From positions 186,001 through 250,000 of the forward strand of contig QULP01000005.1 in assembly GCA_003481745.1 (NCBI GenBank): DNA of 64,000 nt, in the 5' to 3' direction. A model generated the notes under the pieces. It made no database searches, was not told the DNA's origin, and was given only the letters and a program-made list of their open reading frames with translations. The DNA comes from Firmicutes bacterium OM04-13BH (GTDB taxonomy: Bacteria > Bacillota > Clostridia > Lachnospirales > Lachnospiraceae). Shown piece by piece: positions 1 to 8,981 of this stretch; positions within the stretch are counted from its first letter, which is position 1; the number at the start of each line of letters is the position of its first letter. Both the position numbers and the translations under genes were made by a program.

Positions 1-1
1 G

Positions 2-1189
2 GAACGAGTATATGAAATCGGACGTGTATTCCGTAACGAAGGTGTTGATACCCGCCATAATCCGGAATTTACACTGATGGAGTTATATCAGGCATATACA
101 GATTACAACGGAATGATGGATTTAACAGAAAATCTGTATCGTTATGTTGCACAGGAAGTACTTGGAACAACTAAAATTGTATACAATGGCGTAGAAATGG
201 ACCTCGGAAAGCCTTTCGAGAGAATTACCATGTTAGATGCTGTTAAGAAATATTCAGGTGTTGACTTTAACGAAATTCATACACTGGAAGAAGCAAGAGC
301 AGCAGCAGACGCACATCATGTAGAATACGAAGAAAGACATAAAAAAGGTGATATCTTAAACCTGTTCTTTGAAGAATTTGTAGAAGAACATCTGATTCAG
401 CCGACATTCGTTATGGATCATCCAATCGAAATCTCTCCGCTGACAAAGAAAAAACCAGAGAATCCAGATTATGTAGAACGTTTCGAGTTCTTCATGAACG
501 GATGGGAAATGGCAAATGCCTACTCTGAATTAAATGACCCGATTGACCAGAGAGAACGTTTCAAAGCTCAGGAAGAACTGCTGGCACAGGGCGATGATGA
601 AGCCAACACAACAGATGAGGACTTTATGAATGCACTGGAAATCGGTATGCCTCCGACAGGTGGTATCGGATTTGGTATTGACCGTATGTGCATGATTCTG
701 ACAGACTCTGCTGCGATTCGTGACGTATTATTATTCCCAACAATGAAGTCACAGGGTGCTGCTAAGAACGAAGCAAACAATGCAGCACAGGAAACAAAGC
801 CAGTTGAGAAGATTGATTTTTCCAAAGTAAAAGTTGAGCCATTATTCGAAGAAATGGTTGATTTTGATACTTTCAGCAAGTCAGATTTCAGAGCTGTAAA
901 GGTAAAAGCATGTGAAGCAGTTAAGAAATCCAAGAAGCTGTTACAGTTCACTCTGGACGATGGAACAGGCACAGATCGTACCATTTTAAGCGGTATTCAC
1001 GCTTATTATGAGCCAGAAGAACTGGTTGGAAAAACACTGATCGCTATCACAAACCTGCCGCCAAGAGCTATGATGGGAATTGATTCCTGTGGAATGTTAC
1101 TTAGTGCAATCCATGAGGAAGAGGGCGAAGAAAAACTTCATCTTCTGATGGTTGATAACCACATCCCGGCTGGTGCAAAGCTGTACTAA
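2..1189 (+). CDS. lysS: Lysyl-tRNA synthetase (class II), 3' part, with C-terminal tRNA-binding domain
   Basis: Charges tRNA-Lys with lysine in the cytoplasm. The frame is open from base 2, so the N-terminus (OB-fold and motif 1) lies outside the window. Visible class II signatures are motif 2 ([11 protein letters not shown], then DTRHNPEFT) at the left edge and motif 3 ([11 protein letters not shown]) near base 665. After the normal end of the catalytic core, from about base 835, an extra domain of about 110 residues follows (starting [15 protein letters not shown] and ending in IPAGAKLY). It resembles the EMAP/Trbp111 tRNA-binding domain found at the C-terminus of MetG. LysRS proteins with this extension are known in some Firmicutes; a shorter LysRS would end near residue 500. 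The stop TAA is at 1187-1189 and no co-transcribed gene follows closely. Confidence 0.95.
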   Translation, partial: ERVYEIGRVFRNEGVDTRHNPEFTLMELYQAYTDYNGMMDLTENLYRYVAQEVLGTTKIVYNGVEMDLGKPFERITMLDAVKKYSGVDFNEIHTLEEARAAADAHHVEYEERHKKGDILNLFFEEFVEEHLIQPTFVMDHPIEISPLTKKKPENPDYVERFEFFMNGWEMANAYSELNDPIDQRERFKAQEELLAQGDDEANTTDEDFMNALEIGMPPTGGIGFGIDRMCMILTDSAAIRDVLLFPTMKSQGAAKNEANNAAQETKPVEKIDFSKVKVEPLFEEMVDFDTFSKSDFRAVKVKACEAVKKSKKLLQFTLDDGTGTDRTILSGIHAYYEPEELVGKTLIAITNLPPRAMMGIDSCGMLLSAIHEEEGEEKLHLLMVDNHIPAGAKLY

Positions 1190-1662
1190 TCCAGAAAAAA
1201 GAGTTCGGTTTGGTAGTCATAGACGTCCAATCAGGAAAAGTGGTTCTACGGATTGACATGGAGCTACATGAAACGGTCTGGAGTTGTATAAGTTTAAATG
1301 GTGACGTACGGATTATAAGAGAATAGAATAAGGAGTTCTATGTATTCCTGACTGTTTGACTTATTTATTTACAAGTAAAATATTGATTATTTTTGAGGAG
1401 CATTTTTCGAAAATAAGGTGTATAAAGGGACACTTCTCTTTTGGTAGAAATACCAATGGAAGGTGTCCTTTTTTGTTGTCAGGCATCATGAAACTTTTTC
1501 AGAGTGCACAGAGACAGAACGAGAAAAAACCAGAAAAACATTACAGCCCTTTATGAATCAACTTTCTGAATGTATGTCGCTGGTGGAAGAAATATTTATG
1601 GATTAAAAATTATGCTGTATTTCTTAAGATATAGGCAGTGTAGCTTTGAGGGTGTGTGACTT
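1190..1662. other. Intergenic region with one hairpin terminator, no gene seen
   Basis: No convincing coding frame is seen between lysS and the small frame at 1663. A short stretch at about 1535-1560 reads NITALYE in one frame, faintly like the start of a serine recombinase, but it stops after a few codons. The only clear structure is the hairpin at 1426-1474. Confidence 0.5.
1426..1474 (+). terminator. Two-part hairpin followed by a T run
   Basis: An outer stem pairs GGACAC with GTGTCC and an inner perfect stem pairs TTGGTA with TACCAA around GAAA. Six T follow. This fits a rho-independent terminator for a transcript from the lysS side, although it lies about 240 bp beyond the lysS stop. 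Confidence 0.6.
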
Positions 1663-1830
1663 ATGAAAGATGGAAAATTGGGTTGTGAAGGATTGAGAGC
1701 GATCATTCTTCTGATATTTGCTTTTTTGAATGATTTTGCTTCTGAACTTGGAGGGGCATTTCAATTATTCTTTTGGATTGGCGTTATCGTTATAATTGTT
1801 GCAGTAGTTAAGTTCCTGCATGATAATTAA
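1663..1830 (+). CDS. Small hydrophobic protein, 55 residues
   Basis: An open frame from ATG 1663 to TAA 1828-1830 encodes a short peptide with a charged start (MKDGKLGCEGLR). Two strongly hydrophobic stretches follow, roughly residues 13-22 (AIILLIFAFL) and 34-49 (LFFWIGVIVIIVAVV). It looks like a one- or two-segment membrane peptide. A weak purine-rich site (GAGGG) lies about 9 bases upstream. I recognise no family. Its end is about 130 bp before the regulator remnant, so it could belong to the defence island or be a chance hydrophobic frame. Confidence 0.35.
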   Translation: MKDGKLGCEGLRAIILLIFAFLNDFASELGGAFQLFFWIGVIVIIVAVVKFLHDN

Positions 1831-1957
1831 TGGAAATCGAACCTACATTTTGTATAAAACTAGATTTAAAACGTAAAGATTTATGTGAAAAGATGCACAA
1901 TATATCTCCCACTTATGATATACTTAAAATATTGTTGGCAGAAGGGAGAAGTTCATC

Positions 1958-2947
1958 ATGCCGAAGGGAACAAACTGGAAATTTAAGCTGTATTGACTGG
2001 CGCAGATTATGCTGGAAAAAACAGATGATGACCATTATATTACTATGCCTGAGATTATGGAAGAATTGGCGAAATATGATGTGACTGCAGATAGAAAAAG
2101 CATATATACAGATTTAAGAGATTTGAGCGTCCTTGGTGTTGAAGTAGATGGTGAGCCGGTTGTAAATCGCTATCATTATCATGTTGTAAATCGTGCATTT
2201 GAATTACCAGAGTTAAGGCTTTTGGTAGATGCTATCCAGTCATCCAGGTTTATAACAGAAAAGAAAACCAATGCGTTGATAAAAAAATTAGAAATGCTGG
2301 TTAGCAAATATGATGCACAGAAGCTGCAGAGGCAAGTCTATGTATCTGGTAGAATCAAGACAATGAATGAAAGTATTTATTACACTGTGGATACGATTCA
2401 TAATGCGATTTCTGAAAACAAAAAGATAAAATTTCAGTATTATCAGTGGAATGTCAAAAAGGAAATGGAACTGAGACATAATGGCGCATGGTACCATATT
2501 AGTCCATGGGGCCTTTCCTGGGATGATGAAAATTATTACTTGGTAGGATATGATTCTGATGCCGAAAAAATTAAACATTATCGCGTAGATAAGATGCTTC
2601 ATATTAAGCTGTCAAATGAGAGCAGAGAAGGAAAAGACTATTTTAAAAAATTAGATATGGCGGATTATGCTAAAAAGAGTTTTGGAATGTTCGGTGGAAA
2701 AGAACAGACAGTGAAACTTCTTGTGAAAAATAGTTTGGCAGGTGTGATTGTTGATCGGTTTGGAAAAGATGTAATGATGTTTCCGGCGGATGAAGATCAC
2801 TTTACAGTAAATGTGGGTCTTCATGTCAGTAGACAGTTTTTGGGATGGATTATTTCCCTCGGAGAGGATATCAAGATTGCAGGGTCTGATGAAGTAGTGG
2901 AACAGATGAAAACGGAAGTCGGAAGATTGATGATGCAGTATAAATAA
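1958..2947 (+). pseudogene. WYL-domain transcriptional regulator with an in-frame TGA near its start
   Basis: The protein has an N-terminal winged helix (ITMPEIMEELAKYDV, then RKSIYTDLRDL) and a WYL domain (ISPWGLSWDDENYYLVGYD) with a C-terminal extension; this family controls many defence islands. The family's usual opening (MPKGxN, KLY) is at ATG 1958, after the site GAAGGGAGAA. In that same frame codon 13 is TGA (1994-1996), followed by LAQIMLEKTDDD. The family normally has a sense residue there, so a CGA-to-TGA change is the simplest reading. Translation could restart at ATG 2009 without the first 17 residues, but no good ribosome site precedes it. The gene is therefore probably inactive or N-terminally truncated. 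It lies 130 bp upstream of the helicase gene and was probably its regulator. Confidence 0.8.
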
Positions 2948-2982
2948 GGTTGCTTAATATATAGGGAAAAGATTGATATTGT

Positions 2983-3013
2983 TTGTAATTCAGAATAGAA
3001 TAGTTGATATAAT
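2983..3013 (+). promoter_or_regulatory. Possible promoter of the helicase/type III operon
   Basis: TTGTAA (2983-2988) and a perfect TATAAT (3008-3013) are separated by 19 bp, about 64 bp before the likely start at 3077. The spacer is long, so the -35 assignment is uncertain. The -10 is good. Confidence 0.4.
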
Positions 3014-3076
3014 TTATTCTAAAATATTTGCTACAGAAAAATATATCAGGAAGCTATGGAAATAGAGGAACAGGGC

Positions 3077-6000
3077 ATGAAAGTATTTAATAATGTCACA
3101 GATATTGTTCGTGATGATATGGCGGTTACAATGAAGAAAGGCAGTAAGGTTGCAATTGCTGCAGCCTGCTTTTCTATGTATGCCTATAATGAATTGAAAA
3201 AACAGTTGGAAAATGTAGATGAATTGAGATTTATTTTTACATCACCTACATTTGTGACGGAAAAGGCTAGCAAACAGAAGAGAGAATTTTATATTCCTCG
3301 TATCGGTAGAGAGCGGAGTCTCTATGGAACGGAGTTTGAGATTAAGCTCAGAAATGAAATGACTCAGAAGGCCATTGCCAAGGAATGTGCTGAATGGATC
3401 AGACGGAAGGCTACATTTAGATCCAATACTACTGGTGAGGCTATGGCTGGTTTTATGACAGTGGAGAGTAAGGAAGAAAAAGTTGCTTATATGCCATTGA
3501 ATGGATTCACGACCGTTGACATAGGGTGTGATCGTGGTAATAACGCATATAATATGGTCAATAGGATGGAGTCCCCGTTTACTGAACAGTATATGCAGAT
3601 ATTTGACAATATTTGGAATGATAAGGAAAAACTGCAGGATGTTACAGATATTGTTATCGAGAATATGTCATCTGCATACAATGAGAATTCACCGGAATTC
3701 ATTTATTTTATGACATTGTATCATGTGTTTAGTGAATTCCTGGATGATATTTCTGAGGATGTGCTTCCAAACGAAGCAACTGGATTTAAACAAAGTAAAA
3801 TCTGGAATATGCTTTATGATTTTCAAAAAGATGCTGTGCTCGCTATTATCAATAAACTGGAAAAATACAATGGCTGCATTCTGGCTGATAGTGTAGGTTT
3901 GGGTAAAACTTTTACAGCACTGGCAGTTGTTAAATATTATGAAAATAGAAATAAGAGTGTTCTTGTCCTCTGCCCTAAGAAATTGGCTGAGAACTGGAAT
4001 ACTTATAAGGATAATTATGTAAACAATCCAATTGCTACTGATCGATTGAATTATGATGTCCTGTTTCATACAGATTTGTCGCGTAATGGTGGATTTTCAA
4101 ACGGACTTGACCTGGATCGGTTGAATTGGGGCAATTATGATCTGGTTGTTATCGACGAATCACACAATTTCCGTAATGGTGCTGGTACACATGCCAATAC
4201 TGTGGAAAATAGATATGTGAAATTGATGGATAAAGTGATACGTGCAGGCGTTAAGACGAAAGTCCTGATGCTTTCTGCTACACCGGTTAATAATCGATTT
4301 GTGGATCTGAGAAACCAGCTGGCGATTGCATATGAAGGCGATGCTGAGAATCTAGACAGCAAGCTTAATACAAGTAAATCTTTGGAGGATATCTTCCGGC
4401 AGGCTCAGAAGGCATTTAATGCATGGAGCAAACTGGATCCGGAAGATAGAACCACAGATGCTCTTTTGAGAACTTTGGATTTTGATTTCTTTGAAGTTCT
4501 GGATAGTGTAACGATTGCAAGATCTCGAAAGCACATTGAAAAGTATTACAGTACAGCTGAGATTGGTAAATTTCCGGAGAGGTTGAAACCGATATCTTTA
4601 AGACCAAATCTCACATCCTTAGAATCAGCAATCAACTACAATCAGATTTATGAGCAGTTGATGTTGCTTACGTTATGTATCTATACACCGTCAAACTATA
4701 TTTTCCCAAGCAGGTTGGATAAGTATATGGATTTGACGCATAACAAAGGAGTGAACCTTACGCAGAGAGGGCGTGAGGAAGGTATCAGAAGACTTATGAG
4801 TATCAACTTGTTGAAACGACTGGAGTCTTCAGTATATTCTTTTAAACTCACTTTGGAAAGAATCAGGGAGCTTATTACGAGCACCATAGCAGCTATAGAT
4901 AAATTTGAAAAATATGGCATAGCTGATATTGACATGTATGAAGCATCAGATGATGAGTTTGATATGGACGATGGAAATACAGACTATTTTACTGTAGGTA
5001 AAAAGGTAAAGCTCGATCTTGCTGATATGGATTATAAGAGCTGGAGAGAAGAATTAAACGCAGATGCAGATACGCTTGAACTTCTGACATTGATGATAGA
5101 AGATATTACGCCAGAGTATGATACAAAACTGCAGACGCTTTTTGATCTGATTTCGAAAAAGATTGAGCATCCGATTAATGAAGGAAACAAGAAGATTCTT
5201 ATTTTCTCAGCATTTTCTGATACAGCAGATTATCTGTATGAGAATGTAAGTGCTTTTGTAAAGAAAAAATATGGATTGGATACGGCAATTATTACCGGTA
5301 CTACAGATGGCAAATCAACGATAAAGGGATTGAAGGCAACACTCAACAATGTACTTACCTGCTTCTCACCATTATCAAAGGGTAAGGTAATGTTAATGCC
5401 TGATAATGATTTTAATATCGACATTCTCATTGCTACAGACTGTATTTCAGAAGGACAGAACCTGCAGGATTGTGATTATCTTGTAAATTATGATATTCAC
5501 TGGAATCCGGTTCGTATTATTCAGCGATTTGGTCGTGTGGATCGTATTGGAAGTAAAAATGACTATATTCAGCTTGTAAACTTCTGGCCGGATATGACAC
5601 TGGATGATTATATTAATCTGAAATCAAGAGTTGAAACCAGAATGAAAATATCTGTTATGACATCTACCGGTGATGATGATCTTATTAATGCAGAGGAAAA
5701 GGGAGACCTGGAATACAGAAAACAGCAGCTGAAGAGACTGCAGGAGGAAGTCGTAGATATCGAGGAAATGTCAGACGGTATTTCCATCATGGATCTTGGT
5801 TTAAATGAATTCCGTTTGGATTTATTGGAGTATCTTAAGACTCATTCAGATATGGATACGAAGCCAAGAGGACTTCATGCAGTAGTTCCAGCAACAGAAG
5901 AACTTCCTGAAGGAGTTATTTTCGTTCTCAGAAATGTAAATAATAGCGTGAATATTGATAACCAGAATCGTATTCATCCATTTTATATGGTTTACATTGG

Positions 6001-6307
6001 TGTAGATGGAGAGATTATCTGCGATTATCTAAATCCGAAGAAGCTTTTAGACGATGTCAGACTTCTTTGCAGAGGAAAGAAAGAACCAATAAAAGAAGTT
6101 TATACAATCTTCAACGAAGAAACAGAAGATGGACGCAATATGGCTGAGATGTCAGATTTACTCAGTGATGCCATCAATTCTATCATTGATGTAAAAGAAG
6201 AAAGTGATATTGACAGTTTGTTTTCAGCCGGTGGAACATCGGCTCTTATGTCTGATGTGTCTGGATTGGATGACTTTGAATTGATTTGTTTCCTTGTAGT
6301 GAAATAG
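3077..6307 (+). CDS. SNF2/DEAD-type helicase of the type III-like defence operon
   Basis: Superfamily 2 ATPase of about 1076 residues, predicted to translocate on or remodel DNA. Walker A (DSVGLGKT) is near residue 270, the Walker B variant VVIDESHNF near 358, LSATPVNN follows, and the helicase C-terminal lobe shows ATDCISEGQNLQ and RIIQRFGRVDRIGS. The first 200 residues resemble the PLD-like region of helicases in this family, but I see no HxK(x)4D motif, so nuclease activity there is unlikely. ATG 3077 is preferred over ATG 3056 because GAGGA lies 7 bases before it, while the site before 3056 is too close. It is the first gene of a tight operon: the DUF4391 gene begins 17 bases after its stop. 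The combination with DUF4391, Mod and Res indicates phage defence. Confidence 0.85.
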   Translation: MKVFNNVTDIVRDDMAVTMKKGSKVAIAAACFSMYAYNELKKQLENVDELRFIFTSPTFVTEKASKQKREFYIPRIGRERSLYGTEFEIKLRNEMTQKAIAKECAEWIRRKATFRSNTTGEAMAGFMTVESKEEKVAYMPLNGFTTVDIGCDRGNNAYNMVNRMESPFTEQYMQIFDNIWNDKEKLQDVTDIVIENMSSAYNENSPEFIYFMTLYHVFSEFLDDISEDVLPNEATGFKQSKIWNMLYDFQKDAVLAIINKLEKYNGCILADSVGLGKTFTALAVVKYYENRNKSVLVLCPKKLAENWNTYKDNYVNNPIATDRLNYDVLFHTDLSRNGGFSNGLDLDRLNWGNYDLVVIDESHNFRNGAGTHANTVENRYVKLMDKVIRAGVKTKVLMLSATPVNNRFVDLRNQLAIAYEGDAENLDSKLNTSKSLEDIFRQAQKAFNAWSKLDPEDRTTDALLRTLDFDFFEVLDSVTIARSRKHIEKYYSTAEIGKFPERLKPISLRPNLTSLESAINYNQIYEQLMLLTLCIYTPSNYIFPSRLDKYMDLTHNKGVNLTQRGREEGIRRLMSINLLKRLESSVYSFKLTLERIRELITSTIAAIDKFEKYGIADIDMYEASDDEFDMDDGNTDYFTVGKKVKLDLADMDYKSWREELNADADTLELLTLMIEDITPEYDTKLQTLFDLISKKIEHPINEGNKKILIFSAFSDTADYLYENVSAFVKKKYGLDTAIITGTTDGKSTIKGLKATLNNVLTCFSPLSKGKVMLMPDNDFNIDILIATDCISEGQNLQDCDYLVNYDIHWNPVRIIQRFGRVDRIGSKNDYIQLVNFWPDMTLDDYINLKSRVETRMKISVMTSTGDDDLINAEEKGDLEYRKQQLKRLQEEVVDIEEMSDGISIMDLGLNEFRLDLLEYLKTHSDMDTKPRGLHAVVPATEELPEGVIFVLRNVNNSVNIDNQNRIHPFYMVYIGVDGEIICDYLNPKKLLDDVRLLCRGKKEPIKEVYTIFNEETEDGRNMAEMSDLLSDAINSIIDVKEESDIDSLFSAGGTSALMSDVSGLDDFELICFLVVK

Positions 6308-6324
6308 GAGAGGTGGGTGATTAG

Positions 6325-6978
6325 ATGCTGGGATTACCAAAAACTACGGAATTTAATAAAAGAATTCCGAAACAAAAATTTTATGAAAATTTGGAAATAT
6401 CACCTGCGTTAAAGAAAGTATTTGTGGATCAGGTAAAAACAATTTACTGGAGAAATAAAATTGCAACAACAACGTTGAATCTTGCTCCGGGGACAAATGT
6501 GACAGAGATAGAAGTATTCGAAGTCAAGCTCAACGATCAGACGCTTGATGAAGGGATGCTTCGTCAGATGGATCGAGAAATACCATACCATATTTTGTTC
6601 CTCTTGGAGTATCAGAGAAAGTACCAGGCATGGATCGGATATAAAGAAGCGGCTGCTTCGGGAAATGCTGCTTTTAAGGTAAACAAGTATTACCATACAG
6701 AATGGATGGAAGAAGAAGAACTACCAGTAAAGTTGGAAGGTCTGGATGTTGATTCTGTTTACGAGAACTTTGTAAAGCAAATTGCTGGGGATAAATTACA
6801 GTCAGCAGAAGAAGGAGAATCTTTAAAGGATACAGTTGCCAGAGAAGAAGAGAAAGAAGCATTAAGAAAGCAGATTGCAAATCTTCAGAAAAAAATAAAA
6901 AAGGAAAAGCAATTGAATAAGCAGATGCAGTTGAATAGTGAATTGAAGAAACTGAAGAAAAAATTGGAGGTTTTATAA
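6325..6978 (+). CDS. DUF4391-domain protein
   Basis: A protein of 217 residues matching the DUF4391 pattern: an opening LPKTTEFNKRIPKQKFYEN, then a VDQVKTIYWRNKIA segment, then a beta-rich region with EIEVFEVKLN. The last 50 residues are a lysine/glutamate-rich coiled coil. Function is unknown; family members sit between an SNF2-like helicase and a type III methyltransferase, so an adaptor role in the restriction complex is a reasonable inference. GGAGAGGTGGG precedes ATG 6325, and the stop abuts the GTG start of the methyltransferase. Confidence 0.8.
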   Translation: MLGLPKTTEFNKRIPKQKFYENLEISPALKKVFVDQVKTIYWRNKIATTTLNLAPGTNVTEIEVFEVKLNDQTLDEGMLRQMDREIPYHILFLLEYQRKYQAWIGYKEAAASGNAAFKVNKYYHTEWMEEEELPVKLEGLDVDSVYENFVKQIAGDKLQSAEEGESLKDTVAREEEKEALRKQIANLQKKIKKEKQLNKQMQLNSELKKLKKKLEVL

Positions 6979-6979
6979 G

Positions 6980-8968
6980 GTGGAAAAGATGAGGATGGAG
7001 TCAGTTGATATGACCGCGCAAAATATAGAGAAGATTGGGGAATTATTTCCTAATTGTATTACTGAAACCATTGATGATAATGGTACTCCTAAAAAGATTG
7101 TTAATTTTGAAATTTTGAAGCAGATGCTTTCAGATGACATTGTCGATACTAATGAAACTTATGAATTCACTTGGGTAGGAAAAAAAGCATCTATTGTGGA
7201 AGCAAATAGATCTATTCGTAAGACTCTTCGACCATGTAAAGATGAATCTGTCAATTGGGATAATACTGAGAATTTATATATAGAGGGAGATAATTTAGAT
7301 GCATTAAAACTTCTTCAGGAGAGTTATCTTGGAAAAGTAAAGATGATTTATATTGATCCACCGTATAACACCGGGAAAGATAGCTTTTTATATCCAGACA
7401 ACTATGCAATGAGTAGTGCCGATTATAATCAAGAAATAGGTTTGCATGATGATGATGGAAACAGACTTTTTACAGAAAATAATATGGGTAATCCTAGATT
7501 TCATTCAACTTGGTGTTCGATGATGTATTCAAGACTTATGTTGGCTAGAAATATGTTAACTGATGATGGGGTGATTTTTATTAGTATTGATGAAAAAGAA
7601 ATTACATCATTGACAAAAATCTGTGATGAGATTTTTGGAGCATCAAATCATCTTGAGACTTTTCATTTACAGGTTAGATATGCTAGCAAGTCACTTAATG
7701 AAGATAGTGATTTTCAACCTGTAATGGAATATGTATTAATTTATTGTAAAGATCATTTTACATTTGTCCCTCAAAAACCATCAGAACCATACGATTTGTC
7801 AAAGTTCTGTTGGTCATTTGAAGAACTAACTGAAGGAGAAACACTTCAGATAGCAAACAAAATGGTTACTATATTTAAAGCAGGAGAATGGAAGATAACT
7901 AAACACAAAGAAGGAAAACTCGGATTACTAAAGGAAACATGGGCTTCTGGAAGTATAGTTAAACAGAGTGGTACTGCAGCAGAATTTTTGGCAAAATATT
8001 TAATCGATAGAAAAGAGGCAGATGGATTAGGTGTTTTATATAAAATTCATAATATGGGTGAAGATGGATTGGGATATAGATATGTAACAGGTCCAACTAA
8101 ACCAGAAGCTATTCGTGGTAAATTTTATTCAGGTGTTCCGCTTGAAAGAATAGAAGGAATAAAGAATGGAACATCATTAAAATATAGACCTATAGTTAAC
8201 TTTTATGATTACAGTGGTGATTTTGGTAATATTCGAAAAGAAGGTGGAGTTGCATTTAATAGCGGTAAAAAACCAATAAAAATGATCAAACATTTAATTT
8301 TCACAGCAAATCTAAAGCCTGGAGATATAGTTATGGATTTCTTTAGTGGCAGTGCTAGCACAGCGCATGCAGTTATGGATTATTCAATAGAGAATGGTAT
8401 TCCATTAAAATACATTATGGTTCAATATCCGGAAGAACTTAGTGAAAAAGATGATTTGTATAGAGAAGGCTATAGAACAATATGTGATATTGGAAGATCA
8501 CGTATTAGGCACTCAGCTGCTATGGTAAAATCATCAACCTCGTTACTTTCGAAATCTTTAGATATTGGATTTAGAGTGTTTAAAATAGATGAAAGTAATA
8601 TGAATGATGTTTATTACAGTCCAGAAGAATACAATCAAGACTTATTACCAATGCTAGAATCTAATATTAAAGCTGATCGTAATGATCTTGATTTGTTATT
8701 TGGTTGTCTTTTAGAGTGGGGACTTTCCTTGTCTTTACCATATAGCTCTGAGAAAATAGAGGGATATACTGTTCATAACTATAATGATGGAGATTTAATC
8801 GCTTGTTTTGATGAGAATATTCCTGATTCCGTAATTAAGGAAATTGCAAAGAAGCAGCCGCTTCGTGCAGTTTTTAGAGATAGTAGTTTTACTGGAAGTC
8901 CTTCAAAGATTAATGTGAGTGAAATCTTTAAACTCATGGCACCAGATACAACAGTGAAAGTAATTTAA
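6980..8968 (+). CDS. mod: Type III restriction-modification DNA methyltransferase (Mod)
   Basis: Predicted N6-adenine methyltransferase of 662 residues that gives the system its sequence specificity and protects host sites. The catalytic motif IV (IDPPYNTGKD) is near residue 124, and the AdoMet-binding motif I (MDFFSGSASTAHAV) is near 451. That order is the beta-class arrangement typical of type III Mod. The long segment between them, residues about 215-420, would hold the target-recognition domain. The GTG start at 6980 has TTGGAGG 9 bases upstream; an internal ATG at 6989 is possible. Base composition is more AT-rich than in the flanking genes, notably in the recognition segment, which suggests exchange of that part. 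Confidence 0.92.
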   Translation: MEKMRMESVDMTAQNIEKIGELFPNCITETIDDNGTPKKIVNFEILKQMLSDDIVDTNETYEFTWVGKKASIVEANRSIRKTLRPCKDESVNWDNTENLYIEGDNLDALKLLQESYLGKVKMIYIDPPYNTGKDSFLYPDNYAMSSADYNQEIGLHDDDGNRLFTENNMGNPRFHSTWCSMMYSRLMLARNMLTDDGVIFISIDEKEITSLTKICDEIFGASNHLETFHLQVRYASKSLNEDSDFQPVMEYVLIYCKDHFTFVPQKPSEPYDLSKFCWSFEELTEGETLQIANKMVTIFKAGEWKITKHKEGKLGLLKETWASGSIVKQSGTAAEFLAKYLIDRKEADGLGVLYKIHNMGEDGLGYRYVTGPTKPEAIRGKFYSGVPLERIEGIKNGTSLKYRPIVNFYDYSGDFGNIRKEGGVAFNSGKKPIKMIKHLIFTANLKPGDIVMDFFSGSASTAHAVMDYSIENGIPLKYIMVQYPEELSEKDDLYREGYRTICDIGRSRIRHSAAMVKSSTSLLSKSLDIGFRVFKIDESNMNDVYYSPEEYNQDLLPMLESNIKADRNDLDLLFGCLLEWGLSLSLPYSSEKIEGYTVHNYNDGDLIACFDENIPDSVIKEIAKKQPLRAVFRDSSFTGSPSKINVSEIFKLMAPDTTVKVI

Positions 8969-8981
8969 GGAGGATAAAACA

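Noticed and set aside
1490..1620. Possible serine recombinase start (NITALYE)
   Set aside because: Only seven residues fit the usual recombinase opening and the frame stops at once; chance cannot be excluded.
3077..3680. PLD nuclease in the N-terminus of the SNF2-like helicase
   Set aside because: The fold context fits, but no HxK(x)4D motif is visible, so I do not claim nuclease activity.
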